From assembly GCA_027627225.1 (NCBI GenBank), contig CM051028.1, forward strand, positions 14,789,201 to 14,853,200: a stretch of DNA of 64,000 nucleotides, read 5' to 3'. Source of the DNA: Congeria kusceri. Lineage: Eukaryota; Mollusca; Bivalvia; Myida; Dreissenidae. How positions within the stretch are numbered: the stretch's first letter is position 1; every line of letters starts with the position of its first letter. The notes under the pieces are model-generated. The model did not search any database, was not told where the DNA came from, and saw nothing but the letters and a program-made list of their open reading frames with translations. Below, in pieces: positions 1 to 12,301 of this stretch. The translations under genes and the position numbers were made by a program.

Positions 1-2035
1 ATAGGGTACAGAGATATACAGACCTGTATCTTCATGTACATACGATATATAGGGTACAGAGATATACAGACCTGTATCTTCATGTACATACGATATATAG
101 GGTACAGAGTAATACAGACCTGTATCTTCCTGTACATACGATATATAGGGTACAGAGATATACAGACCTGTATCTTCATGTACATACGATATATAGGGTA
201 CAGAGATATACAGACCTGTATAGGGTACAGAGATATACAGACCTGTATCTTCATGTACATATGATATATAGGGTACAGAGATATACAGAACTGTATCTTC
301 ATGTACATACGATATATAGGGTACAGAGATATACAGACCTGTATAGGGTACAGAGATATACAGACCTGTATCTTCGTGTACATACGATATATAGGGTACA
401 GAGATATACAGACCTGTATAGGGTACAGAGATATACAGACCTGTATCTTCATGTACATACGATATATTGGGTACAGAGATATACAGACCTGTATCTTCAT
501 GTACATACGATATATAGGGTACAGAGATATACAGACCTGTATAGGGTACAGAGATATACAGACCTGTATCTTCGTGTACATACGATATATAGGGTACAGA
601 GATATACAGACCTGTATCTTCGTGTACATACGATATATAGGGTACAGAGATATACAGACCTGTATCTTCGTGTACATACGATATATAGGGTACAGAGATA
701 TACAGACCTGTATCTTCGTGTACATACGATATATAGGGTACAGAGATATACAGACCTGTATCTTCGTGTACATACGATATATAGGGTACAGAGATATACA
801 GACCTGTATCTTCGTGTACATACGATATATAGGGTACAGAGATATACAGACCTGTATCTTCGTGTACATACGATATATAGGGTACAGAGATATACAGACC
901 TGTATCTTCGTGTACATACGATATATAGGGTACAGAGATATACAGACCTGTATCTTCGTGTACATACGATATATAGGGTACAGAGATATACAGACCTGTA
1001 TCTTCGTGTACATACGATATATAGGGTACAGAGATATACAGACCTGTATCTTCATGTACATACGATATATAGGGTACAGAGATATACAGACCTGTATCTT
1101 CATGTACATACGATATATAGGGTACAGAGATATACAGACCTGTATCTTCATGTACATACGATATATAGGGTACAGAGATATACAGACCTGTATCTTCATG
1201 TACATACTATATATAGGGTACAGAGATATACAGACCTGTATCTTCATGTACATACGATATATAGGGTACAGAGATATACAGACCTGTATCTTCATGTACA
1301 TACGATATATAGGGTACAGAGATATACAGACCTGTATCTTCATGTACATACGATATATAGGGTACAGAGATATACAGACCTGTATCTTCATGTACATACG
1401 ATATATAGGGTACAGAGATATACAGACCTGTATCTTCATGTACATACGATATATAGGGTACAGAGATATACAGACCTGTATCTTCATGTACATACGATAT
1501 ATAGGGTACAGAGATATACAGACCTGTATCTTCATGTACATACGATATATAGGGTACAGAGATATACAGACCTGTATCTTCGTGTACATACGATAAATAG
1601 GGTACAGAGATATACAGACCTGTATCTTCGTGTACATACGATATATAGGGTACAGAGATATACAGACCTGTATCTTCGTGTACATACGATATATAGGGTA
1701 CAGAGATATACAGACCTGTATCTTCGTGTACATACGATATATAGGGTACAGAGATATACAGACCTGTATCTTCGTGTACATACGATATATAGGGTACAGA
1801 GATATACAGACCTGTATCTTCGTGTACATACGATATATAGGGTACAGAGATATACAGACCTGTATCTTCGTGTACATACGATATATAGGGTACAGAGATA
1901 TACAGACCTGTATCTTCGTGTACATACGATATATAGGGTACAGAGATATACAGACCTGTATCTTCATGTACATACGATATATAGGGTACAGAGATATACA
2001 GACCTGTATCTTCATGTACAATTGTACATGTACCA
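1..2035. repeat. 48-bp satellite/minisatellite array, about 40 copies
   Basis: Near-identical 48-bp units run from the window edge to about 2030, where the sequence decays at a run of TGTACA-type motifs. Several units between about 170 and 560 are shortened to 27 bp. Each unit contains the small inverted repeat ATACAG-AC-CTGTAT. An A/G difference in the motif TCTTC(A/G)TGT comes in blocks: about 10 G units (573-1005), 11 A units (1053-1533), 8 G units (1581-1917), then A again. Both unit lengths are multiples of three, so long open frames (up to 598 codons from 261) run through the array. They read only as a 16-residue repeat and I do not regard them as genes. The array starts before the window. 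It probably lies within the first coding intron of the SIPA1L gene. Confidence 0.97.
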
Positions 2036-2273
2036 AAGGAAAATCATGAAATCATAACGTATGTTGTACGAACTCTATATAAATAGAAAACTAATGAATG
2101 GCTGTAGAGTAAAACTAATTGCATTATTTTTCTCAATAAATACAACAGCACTCAAATAAATCCTCATTCCTTAATTTATTAGCTTGTCACTAATTACCGT
2201 TATGTAGAATTTATGGACATTCACTAAACTTAGACATGTGCATGTAAAAACAATCTGTACATAAATCACCCTT

Positions 2274-2508
2274 AGGGGCGTCGTGGGAAAACCGGTCTTA
2301 ATGCATATGCGTAAATGTCGTCCCGGATTAGCCTGTGCACTTTCCGCTTTTATGGTATTTTCTGTTTCAAGGAAGTCTCTTTATAAACATAAATCCACTG
2401 TAGGCGGAAAGTGCTGTCCTGGATTAGCCTGTGCAGACTGCACAGTCTAATCGGGGACAACACTTTATGCACATACATTAAGTCTGGTTTTTCAATGATG
2501 CGCCTCCC
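2274..2508. repeat. Palindromic MITE-like repeat (family P), diverged copy
   Basis: The left end resembles GGCGTCGTGGGAAAACCGG and the right end is its inverse, degenerate. One of the two internal GATTAGCCTGTGC palindromes is collapsed on the left side. The inner segment with TTCTGTTTCAAGGAAGTCTC is shared with the other copies in the window. Confidence 0.85.
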
Positions 2509-4735
2509 CTGGATTTCCTCAGGATCAATATTAACTACAAATCTATCCAACCCTGTTATCTTTAATTAGATGTTTGCCATGAAACCTGACCCCAACAGAG
2601 GTTTACTTACACATGCTTGAATGAATCAAATACCAAACATAATTGAAAACACTAGAAGTATTTATCAGTTTCTGAATGTATTGGCAGGTTTAGATTTCCT
2701 TTTCAAGCCAAAACAGCATTAATAGCCCATAAAATCTCTGTAGGTTTGCATTATTCCAAACAAATAACATCATTGTTTGCTTATCTAAAAAAAACAAAAA
2801 TTTTCTTAAGGCATAATCACCACCCAGTTCAGGTATATCAGACTGCATATAAAATGTTTAAATGCCTCCAATCAGAGAAACTGTGCCTTGCGGTATGTCA
2901 TTACCAAGAGCGCTTTTCTCATGCAGACCCATTAGAGAAATGTTTGCTAATTATAGAAAAGCCGCATATAAGAGAAAACTGCTCATTTTACCGAAAGTAA
3001 CAGAAAAAGTTAAATGACTGATAGGCCAAACAAACTTTTAGGTTTTGCGGAAAAAATTATTATGGCATTCTTGAAGCAAATCAATCAGAGCTCCAGATAA
3101 CGTTTTAGGGCAATTGATATCTTACTCCCTAACTTTTACTGAATTCTTAAAAACGATTTATCAAATCATTTTTTTTACAATTGCATATGACACATCAGTA
3201 CACAAAGTTCTACATCGGACACTTAGTTTGTTGCCATGACTTGGGAAGATTTCATACTGGTTTTCAGTGTGCAGATAACACTATCTAACACTATAACACT
3301 ACCTATGCTGGCATAATTAATAAGTAAACGTGACACATCATAACCTATTAAACGGATGCCCGATCCAGAGACTTTGGAGCATTTAGAAATTTGCTCATTT
3401 TTGCTTTTAAAAAGTGTTTTCATGTTTCAACTGTTTGGCTGAAATAGTACCACGATGCTTTACGACAGCTTTCGATTTGTCAGATCTCCCATATTGGGTA
3501 GAACTGTTTTGATTACTTATTTTTTGTGGTTCTGATAAAAAAATGAACATAGAAAAGCAGCACAGTTTTCTGGCTACTTACTGGCTTTTTACGCTTATCA
3601 CGCTTCAATCAACCAGTGTTCTCCACCATTTTGATTTTTGTTTACCATTGCAAAGAAGAATGGTCCACGTCATTTCGGCTCAGGCCAATATGGTCAGTCG
3701 TTCATGGCCGAGGTATACTATATCAACCTTATAAAACTTTCATTTTATTAAAACTATATTTCTCATTATTTATTAAAAGAAGTGTACTACTACGTTATTA
3801 ACACGCAATTCCTTAAACAGTCAGCGAGCATTGATTGATAGCCGTCTAGACTATCGCCCGTTTTGAATTGGGGCTCTCATTCCAAATAGAAAACGCTTAA
3901 GTGACGTCATAAATTACAGTGAACTTTACTATAGTTGTATTGATCGCCTTGACAATTCAGTCCTCATGAGTTTCCGACACTGCCGAAATTGGTTTACATG
4001 TTACGTGCGTTTGCGAATTTCGAATTCTTATTTTCATATTGTCAATGCGTAACTTTACGCACAGATTTAAAATCTAAATCATTTTTGGTTAATTTAAATG
4101 CGTATTTACGCCTTTACGCACGTTATCTGGAGGTCTGAAATCAATTGTTCGTGGCAATTTCACCTAACAGTATTAATTGTTTGCTTTTGAAGCCTTAATA
4201 CTTAACTGAATGCCTGGTTTTATTCAGGTCTGATACTGAATTGGAAGTGGGACAATTAAAGTGGAAACCAAGTTTCTTGTTTCCCAGGCTATCTGATACT
4301 ATAATAGGAGAAATTCATGTAAATTAACGCCTGTGCACTTTTAAGAGAATGTAAACAATGGCAGTTGAGCTGACCTGACCTGATAACATTTGCAAAACAT
4401 TAGAGACACCAATTTAACAAATTAAGTGTTCAATTTGCATTCAAACTGCCTAAATGTAAACACAAGACTTGTGTATAAATCATAAACATTTGACATTTTC
4501 ATGTGGACTCACAAAATGTGGTAGCACATTGTTGAAGCCAGGCCGTCCATTAGCAAACATTAAAGTTTGAAAGCTGACTAATGTATACATGTACATTTCA
4601 GCTTTGCAAATGAAAGATTATTTTCATTAAATTGTTATTTTTATATGGTCAAACAGAACTGTTGTTTAAACTACTGTTTTTGAAATTTGAATTTAATAGA
4701 ACAGCATTTCCAGAAATGTCTGCAAGCAAAAAAGG
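2509..4735. other. No gene seen; presumed SIPA1L intron
   Basis: AT-rich DNA between the satellite and the SIPA1L exon. The short open frames at 2746-3000 (+), 3223-3423 (-) and 3543-3734 (+) have no recognisable domain. No piece of a RapGAP or PDZ domain can be read on the minus strand, so the next SIPA1L exon lies outside the window. Confidence 0.6.
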
Positions 4736-4839
4736 CTAGATTACACATACCAATGAAGAACATAATAGATTGTAGCCCTTTACTACATGTACAATAACAG
4801 ATGTAATTTTGTGAACTACATATTTGATTAAATACTGAC

Positions 4840-6274
4840 CTTGATTGTAGAAGAAGTGTCTGTAGTAGCTAGCACCAGTGTCAACGAATTCAATCACATG
4901 ACCTCGATGCTTCGTGTGCGGCGGGATAATGTGACCTCCGGATGTTGGCGAACAATCTAGAATGGTTACTCCACAACATTCCGGGGAACGGTTCATAATT
5001 ATTGCACTTTTGGTTTGGATTCTATCAAGATTAGCCTCCTTTGAAGCCGTGCTTTGCGTTAATCCAATTATTCGGTCTTCTTCGCCACCAATTTCATTTC
5101 GGAAGAAAGAACACGAGTGAACTAGGTCATTACTACGGCCATCGCCATCGTCAACTATATCTGGGGTTTCAGCGTCTCCCGCAAAACTTTCCCGAGTTCC
5201 GGAAGCTGCTGATGCACCAGTTGAAATGTTGCTAAAATTTGTCACTGATTTCTTCCTAGTTAATACTTTATTTACATCAAAAGCAATACTCTGACTGTCA
5301 TAATGCACAAAAGCTTTCCGTCTGAACCTATCATCACCCTTGATTTCTAGATTAGTTGCGGAGTCACTAATTTTTGCACCTTGTTCAGCATCGTTCTTTC
5401 CACGAAAACGTTTCCATACCCCTGGACCAACGTCCGGGGTAATAGATTTGGAACGCAACTTGCGATCTTTCTTTCGACTGCGCGGACTCTGTCCACCATC
5501 ATCGACATCGTCAGCCGAGAGTGGATGGTTATTTAATACTGACCCATTGGCAATTGTTTCCAAGTTTCGCATAAAAATCTGGTCCTTGTCTTCTGCTTTA
5601 GACCCTCTCAACACTTCCTGCAGTTTGGACGGGGCTGGACTTCGCTGATCCGTATTTACTGGCTTCAAATTTTCCACCATCTGAAAGAAGCTATCACTAC
5701 TTGTGCTAGCGTTCATCACATCTAATGACGATGTACTTCCATAAGCTTTACGCATTTTTACATTCAAGTCCACGTTGTCAACATTTATATATTCTAAACT
5801 TTCTTCTAAATTGCTGTTACTCCTGTGCAAACCACGACTGTACCGTTTCTTTGACCCCGTGCGATGTTCACGTGGTACTTGCCTGTTATTCGGCACATAA
5901 AAGTCATTGTTATTGCTGCCATTACCAAAATGTTCCCTTTGCCGTATAGAATCTGTCCCATGCACTGTGGCCCTATGACCACCGCGTACAAAATGTGAAT
6001 CACCACTTATGTCATATGAATACGTCTGCACACTGTAACGCCCTTCTAAATTCACATTTTTACTCTCGTAATGAGAATGATACCCATTTATCTGCTCGCG
6101 CTGGTCTCGTAAATCTCGGACATCCTGTCTATCACGATTATTTCTCTTCGGTAACTCCGGTTTGTTTTGAACCTTCACCTGCTTGTGATAGTAATCCACC
6201 GCTTGCTTAGCCCGGAACTGGGCGGTTCCTTGTGACATTGGACCGGTGAATGGAGGAATCAGTTCTTCGGACAT
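4840..6274 (-). CDS. SIPA1L: SIPA1L/SPAR-family Rap GTPase-activating protein, first coding exon
   Basis: This family (SIPA1L1-3, SPAR) switches off Rap GTPases through a RapGAP domain and carries PDZ and coiled-coil regions; it acts at synapses, junctions and the actin cortex. The exon encodes 478 residues plus one base of a split codon. It reads in order: a charged N-terminus, a family-type Ser-rich stretch AYGSTSSLD (about 187-195), FVHYDSQSIAFDVN (322-335), TGASAAS (352-358), SNDLVHSCSFFRNEIGG (381-397) and EFVDTGASYYRHFF (462-475). All resemble the block just N-terminal to the RapGAP domain in vertebrate SIPA1L1. The exon ends at a consensus donor (CAAG then GTCAGT, boundary 4840/4839). 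I chose the ATG at 6274 because an in-frame TGA lies eight codons upstream and only a TTG lies between. The GAP and PDZ exons are off the left edge. Which of the three vertebrate paralogues it matches cannot be told; molluscs probably have one gene. Confidence 0.88.
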
Positions 6275-7450
6275 AATCACTAAGCACAAATTTCATTTGA
6301 ATCCATGGTACACAAACAGAACTATAACATCGACTATTACACACACAAAGCACTCATAAAATTATTAAAAATCGTTTTTTTTTATCCGACATGTATGTGA
6401 TAAAAATTCACTAAAATCCGGACAATAAGGCTCGTGTGTGAATATCTCCTTAATCAAATTTTAGTGTCACTTTTAAACAATAAAAAATGCTGTACAAATC
6501 AAATTATCTGCAAAAGCATGTTTTTACAAAATGATAAAAACCCTCAAGAAAGTATTTCTTTATAAACATTTTTCACAGGAACTGGTTTTAATGATGGCAC
6601 CTGGTTAACTTAAAAGCCTGAAACCCCCTATTCTTAGGCTGTGAAACCATAAACAACCCCATGTGGTCCCTATTAAAATCCATTACTCCACCTAACTCTC
6701 AATAAGAAGTCATGCAATTACTTGCACAAGGCATCCATGAAGATGGGAGTCAAAGAGAAACACTGCATTCTTTCATGGGAGCACTTCAGATTTCAAGAAT
6801 GTTCATTTTCTAATCAAATATCTAATGTTGTTTTTGCATCCGGAGCATATTCATCACAGATAATTACCAAAGATTCCAGCATGCGGCTGTCTATTTATCA
6901 ATAAAGGTAAGTAAATACTGAATTTTCCCATCCATGGAGTCACAGGCGCTTCCACACATCTGGATTTCATCCATTGCATACAGATGCTCACATCTTCATC
7001 TGGATCACTTCAATACTTCAATATGCCTTGACGGCGCATTTGAAATTTTAATCATCTGAATAATTTGTTCCTATTGTTGGTTTCCTTTATTCAGAGCACT
7101 AGCTGGATTTCATACAGGCTTCAGTGAGAGCTAGAGGTCACAAGATCTCACAGAACTTATGCTGCACCTGTAATTAGAAAATAAACTGAAATAATTTCAA
7201 TGAACAGATATTTAACAATAGATTTAGGGCACAGTTATTTAACACTTGTAACTTGTTATTATTTTCTTCAAAGAATGAATGCTATTTATGGCTCTGAACT
7301 GTGTTGAGAATCATCATTTTGAGCATTATTGTCTAATCATGCATCTGATACACTTGTTTTTACAATAGAAAGAAATATCAAATATCACTATACCACACAA
7401 TATATGGTAATTTAATTTCATAACATCTTAAAAAAGTGTAAAAATACCCA
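6275..7450. other. Upstream of the SIPA1L start; no gene seen
   Basis: Presumed 5' UTR and/or intron of SIPA1L. I see no TATA box or clear splice acceptor that would fix the transcript start. The open frame at 6722-6904 (+) has no recognisable content. Confidence 0.4.
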
Positions 7451-7451
7451 T

Positions 7452-7706
7452 ATGAGGCGCGTCGTTTGAAAACCGGACTTAATGCATGTGCGTAAAGTGT
7501 CGTCCCCAATTAGCCTAAGCAGTCCGCACAGGCCAATCTGGGACGGCCCTTTCCGCTTTTATGGTATTTTCTGTTTCAAGGAAGTCTCTTCTAAACATAA
7601 ATCCACTGTAGGTGGAAAGTGCCGTCCTGGATTAGCCTGTGCGGACTGCACAGGCTAATCTGGGACGACACTTTACGCACATGCATTAAGTCCGGTTTTC
7701 CAACGA
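7452..7706. repeat. Palindromic MITE-like repeat (family P)
   Basis: Starts ATGAGGCGCGTCG and contains two internal palindromes of the type GATTAGCC...GGCTAATC around a shared middle segment. The right end is cut short after TCCGGTTTTCCAACGA. Confidence 0.92.
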
Positions 7707-8026
7707 AAATTTAACTCACCATCTGATCTGGGCCCGTATTCACCACCCATTCTTAGACTTAAGAATAAACAACAGAGAGACTTCGAGTCAATGAAAAATA
7801 CTTCAGCATTCGCAAATATGCTGGACAATAATGTTGCTTACATGTTTGTCATCAACAAGACAGTCTAAATAAGATTTCAGCAATTAGAGTTAATGAATAC
7901 CAAGAAAGCTTCAAATTGACAGCATTCTAAAAAGAAAGCCGATTCAAGAATATTCTTCATTCGTATGTCTTAAGTCTATGAATAAGTTGATGAATACGGC
8001 CCCAGATTAAGAAATTGATAAACAAT

Positions 8027-8290
8027 ATGAGGCGCGTCGTGGGAAAACTGGTCTTAATGCATGTGCGTAAAGTGTCATTCCAGATTAGCCCATGCAGTCC
8101 GCACAGGCTAATCCAGGACAGCACTTTCCGCTTTCATGGTATTTCCTGTTTCAAGGAAGTTTCTTCTAAACATAAATCCACTGAGGCAGAAAGTGCCATC
8201 CTGGATTAGCCAGTGCGGATTGCACAGGCTAATCCGGGACGACACTTTACGCACATGCATTAAGTCCGGTTTTCCCACGACGCGCCTCAT
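8027..8290. repeat. Palindromic MITE-like repeat (family P), full length
   Basis: A 264-bp copy with intact inverted ends, ATGAGGCGCGTCGTGGGAAA at the left and its inverse at the right, plus both internal palindromes. AT dinucleotides flank both ends, which fits a TA-type target but is not decisive because the ends themselves are AT-rich. Confidence 0.95.
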
Positions 8291-8783
8291 ATATAGAATT
8301 AAAATACTATTTCCACGAGTTAACAATTTTCCTCAGTAACTAATAATGATTTACAATCCAAATGAAAACTAACACTGTCAACTTGAAAATCCTCCATAAA
8401 CCCTCTTGAATTTGACCTTTCAATGATGAACAATAAACTATAAAAATCTACTGTCCACTAGAAACTTGATTTTACTATATATTTTTCTCACATATGTACT
8501 AAAACATCAACTGGTCCAACAAATTATCAACACCATTATATCGTAACAGTCCAACAAATTACTAGCAATATCACACCACATCACATCTCAATGCATACAA
8601 TGTAACTATTTCATGTACATTGTAAAACAAGCAACAAGAATGTCTATACCCTGGAGCAACAATGTGTCCTAGCCTTCTGACTTTGTTGTTTTAAATGGCC
8701 AGCAGAGGGCACACAATGAAATTGATTAGCAGTCTGAGATTGTCATCAGACAGAAATCTACCTCATGCTATGTGCAGAACCAT

Positions 8784-9112
8784 TAGGCGTAAAAAAAATA
8801 TAAGTTTGTTTCAGGTAACCCGACCTACCCTAAAAAAATGCCCAGACCCTAGAACATTTTATTGGGTTTGTCAGATTGATTTTTGTTTTATTTACCTTTT
8901 TCAATAATTAAATGTGTTTTGGATAAGTGTTTTGTTTTGATAGTATCCACGTGTAAACAATGTTTAAGGATATTATTGATATGTTTTCAATATTTATTTA
9001 GTTTTAGAATCTTCAAGTTGACCATTGACAAAAAAAAAAAAAAAAAAAAAATCACGACCGACCTACCCTAATTTTTTGGGGCATGTTACCTGAAACAAAC
9101 ATATATTTTTTT
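8784..9112. mobile_element. MITE with GGCGTAAAAAAAATA ends, copy 1
   Basis: Begins TAGGCGTAAAAAAAATA followed by TTTGTTTCAGGTAACC and an element-specific GACCTACCCTA motif. The same motifs return inverted at the right side (GTTACCTGAAACAAACATAT), where the outermost bases are eroded. A run of about 22 A lies inside. It matches the copy at 9945. Confidence 0.85.
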
Positions 9113-9944
9113 AATACTTCAGAGATTTCCTGGCCTGATAGACAGAGAAAGGAAGAACTGATTATCTCCATCAATATCCCACTGTACAATCTTTTGGCTT
9201 TTCTAAACAAAGTCATTCATAAATATATTCCATTTTTAGTACACAGTGGCCACCACACACCAAATAATCAGTGCATAATCTTTAGTGCCAGGCTTTTATT
9301 GCACATATAATTATGTTTGGCACATCAAACTGAATTATAATGAGGGTAGGACCTAATCCAACCTATACAGTAATTTGAGGATGCTCTACAGTGTGATTTT
9401 TAACTTTGATATGCCCTACCCACCCTGCCCTTCCCGTTGGAGACACTAATACACCGGACTACATGTACTCTGAAATCCTGATAAGCCACTGGAGATATCC
9501 CATCTCATATCAAAGTCTAAGATCACATTGTGTTGTAGAATTCTAATCATTCATCAATAAATTTTGAATAATTTATTAATTAGCTGTGGATGTAGACCTG
9601 GGGTGTGTGATGTGTGTCCATTCTCTCCACAGTTCAACTTCCAGTGTTTTTTATCAGACAAACAATAAATTGGGTGGATTTGTTTCTTTTGAGACACTCT
9701 GGGTTTCCAGCTTCAATGCTTCCAGATTTACCACTACTGAAACATGATTTTGATATGGTCATATTTTGCTGTAAAAAATGTATTGAGAACCTGTGGAATG
9801 CCTTCTGAAAACGTCACCAACTCAGAACTGTCAAACACAGGGAATAAAATAGGTCCATCTTAGCAAGGTATTTGATTCTAGTTAATTTGCTATATTTAAA
9901 TTCAATGAGATATATTTTGATATTTTGCTTATTTCCATTTGTGT
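9113..9944. other. No gene seen
   Basis: Unique-looking AT-rich sequence between two copies of the same MITE. Short open frames such as 9614-9808 (+) lack recognisable content. Confidence 0.5.
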
Positions 9945-10295
9945 TAGGCGTAAAAAAAATATGTTTGTTTCAGGTTACCCGACCTACCCCCCCCCCCCCC
10001 CAAAAAACACCTCCATCCTAGAACATTTTATTCGGTTTGTCAGATATATTTTTGTCTTATGTACCTTTTTCAATAATTAAATGCGTTTTTGAATACGTGT
10101 TTTGTTTTGATAGCATCCACTTATAAACAATGTTTAAGGATATTACTGATATGTTTTGAATATTTATTAAGTTGTAGAATCTTCAAGTTGACCATTTCTA
10201 AAAAAAAAAAAAAAAAAAAAAAAATATCCCGACCTACCTACCCTAACTTTTTTGGGCATGCAACCTGAAACAAATATATTTTTTTTTACGCCTTA
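9945..10295. mobile_element. MITE with GGCGTAAAAAAAATA ends, copy 2
   Basis: About 350 bp with inverted ends (TAGGCGTAAAAAAAATATGT at left; its inverse ending TTTACGCCTTA at right). It is flanked by TA on both sides, consistent with a TA target-site duplication of Tc1/mariner-type MITEs. It has a poly-C run near the left end and an inner poly-A tract. No coding capacity. Confidence 0.88.
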
Positions 10296-10522
10296 TTTAA
10301 ATACACACCCATTTGCCAGCAGCATAAAAACTGTTCATTGAAAACCTAAAATTTTTTACTAGACAGTCGACTGATATATCCAATTGATAAAGTCACTCAT
10401 TGCCAATGTCATACTACAAAATCAGTCCAAGAGGAAGCAGTAAAACTTTTGGTGTCTTATCAGATGTCTGGGTCTGGAATGGCAAAAATGTTTCCGGCCT
10501 GAAACTTGAATGTACAGCTTAA

Positions 10523-10744
10523 GCCAAAAAAAAAAGTTCCGTTTCTGGTCTCCTGACCCCAACAAAAAAAAAATAAGGGTCGGTAGGTAGGGATTTTATT
10601 ATTTTTTTATGATGGGAGAATGGTTTGTGTTGTACACGGTAACAGTCTTTTTCAGTCTTTATTATTTTTGGACCAAAAATATGTAGGGTCGGCAGCAAAA
10701 GTACAGGGTCGGACGGGAGACCAGAAACGGGACTATTTTTTGGG
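10523..10744. mobile_element. Small MITE with GTTCCGTTTCTGGTCTCC ends
   Basis: About 220 bp. The left end reads AGTTCCGTTTCTGGTCTCC and the right end has the inverse, GGAGACCAGAAACGGGACT, each next to an A/T homopolymer. Inside are GGGTCGGTAGGTAGGG and a related GGGTCGG motif. A fragment of the same family occurs at 25107-25205. An open frame across it (10519-10803, -) is not considered a gene. Confidence 0.82.
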
Positions 10745-11974
10745 AGGGGTCTTACCTTCAATAACATGAACAGAACAGAACTTGAACAATTTGCTTTCTG
10801 CAATACATACTATGTAATACTCCCCACAAATATAAAGCTAATGTGATAAAACATGGTGAAAGTGCATGTTAGAATTCAACGGTCCCATGTTTTTATTTAA
10901 TAATCAACGTTCAACTGCTCCTTAATTGTTCACAAAGCAATATCATTCAATATGTTAATATAACATCCTAATATACCAGTTTTGAATAAAATGAAATCTT
11001 TTAAAAGTACATATTAATAAGTATACCTTTGTATTCAATATTCCACATAAACAATGTAATCCAGAAACTTTATAACCTGCAGAAACATTTTAAAATCTTC
11101 AAACTCCATGATAAGATCCGCCATATAAAGTAATAAATACCTTGGCCAGATCCTCAATCTAATTAAAACACATTTAAGAATAGACCTGATGAAACTGCAA
11201 AACCGTGACCTCCTATTTATGTCTAGAGCATGTAATATATGACTCCAGAGAATGCAGTAATAGCAGTTGACATGAAAGAATGTGAACTCTTCAACTCCAA
11301 CTGGGGTTATTGTCGTTTATCAATATTTGAGCGTGGCAAATTCAGCGACCACCTTTGAAGTAACCTTGTCAAATACAGGCCTTATAGGGCAGGGCACTTA
11401 TCAGAAATTCCTTTCATAACAAATCCTGAATGACAATATTTTATCTGTGTATTGAGACATTTATGAACATTTATGAATCATACATTTCATGTCAACAACG
11501 GTTGACAAGTGATCGCTAATGACCTGTATTACACCGTTATCAATAAACACGATTGTTGTTTTGCCAAGTGAGTTAAACGATGCTTTATCAAATATTAAAT
11601 TTCAAAATGAACAAAATCTTACCCAAACTTTAACTGTATAATATTCAATGAAACAGCAGTTGAAATGGATAGAGAATCACTGTCTCAAATGTTGTGAGTT
11701 ACACAAAGGTTGTATGCAATCTGATATGTAAACTGTAGCCAGCTGATTCCACATCTGAGATAACTTGGTGCAATAAATATATTTCATACTGCCAAAAAAA
11801 ATTCTATAAGTGTTGCATTATGCAGCATATAATATAAGTTACAAAATTCAATGAATGAAACTTGCAACTTGAAAGAAAACAACACAATGTGGCTTATGAG
11901 CAATGAATGAAACTTGCAACTTGGAAAAAACACAATTTTCTATGAATGAAACCTGGAAACTAGTGGCAACATAA
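10745..11974. other. No gene seen; short local repeat
   Basis: AT-rich DNA. Around 11848-11955 the segment AATGAATGAAACTTGCAACTTG occurs twice with a third degenerate copy, a small unnamed tandem repeat. No splice-bounded coding exon was found. Confidence 0.5.
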
Positions 11975-12301
11975 AGAGCCCGTTGTCAAGAAAATGGTGA
12001 ACATTTGTGCAAAACTGTGTCACTTCACTCACAAGTGAAGAACATCTGGTCCAGACGAGCTGCATTATCCCCATCTTTAACCTTTGACCTCCAAGTGTGA
12101 CCTTGACCTTTGAGGCTTTGAGCTAGGGACACAGGTTTTGCACGCAATACCCCATCTCCACATGGTGAACATTTGTGGCAAGTTATTTAAAAATTCCCTG
12201 ATGAATTATGAAATTACAGTCCGGACAAGATCGGACAGACCGTCCGATCTTGTCCGGACCGTCATTGTGACCACCAAGTCAATCTGACCGCAAGCGGGCT
12301 C
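11975..12301. mobile_element. TIR element with a perfect 18-bp hairpin
   Basis: Ends are inverted (GAGCCCGTTG at left, CAAGCGGGCTC at right). Inside is GTGACCTTGACCTTTGAGG. Near the right end, 12219-12236 and 12242-12259 form a perfect 18-bp inverted repeat around a 5-base loop. About 327 bp, non-coding. Confidence 0.8.

Noticed and set aside
1..2035. CRISPR-like array
   Set aside because: Units are contiguous with no variable spacers and the genome is eukaryotic.
261..2057. 598-codon open frame on the plus strand
   Set aside because: It is a translation of the 48-bp satellite. Two overlapping frames are equally open, there is no unique domain, and unit lengths divisible by three explain it.
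5041..6210. Plus-strand open frames across the SIPA1L exon
   Set aside because: Antisense shadows of a 478-codon exon with clear family motifs.
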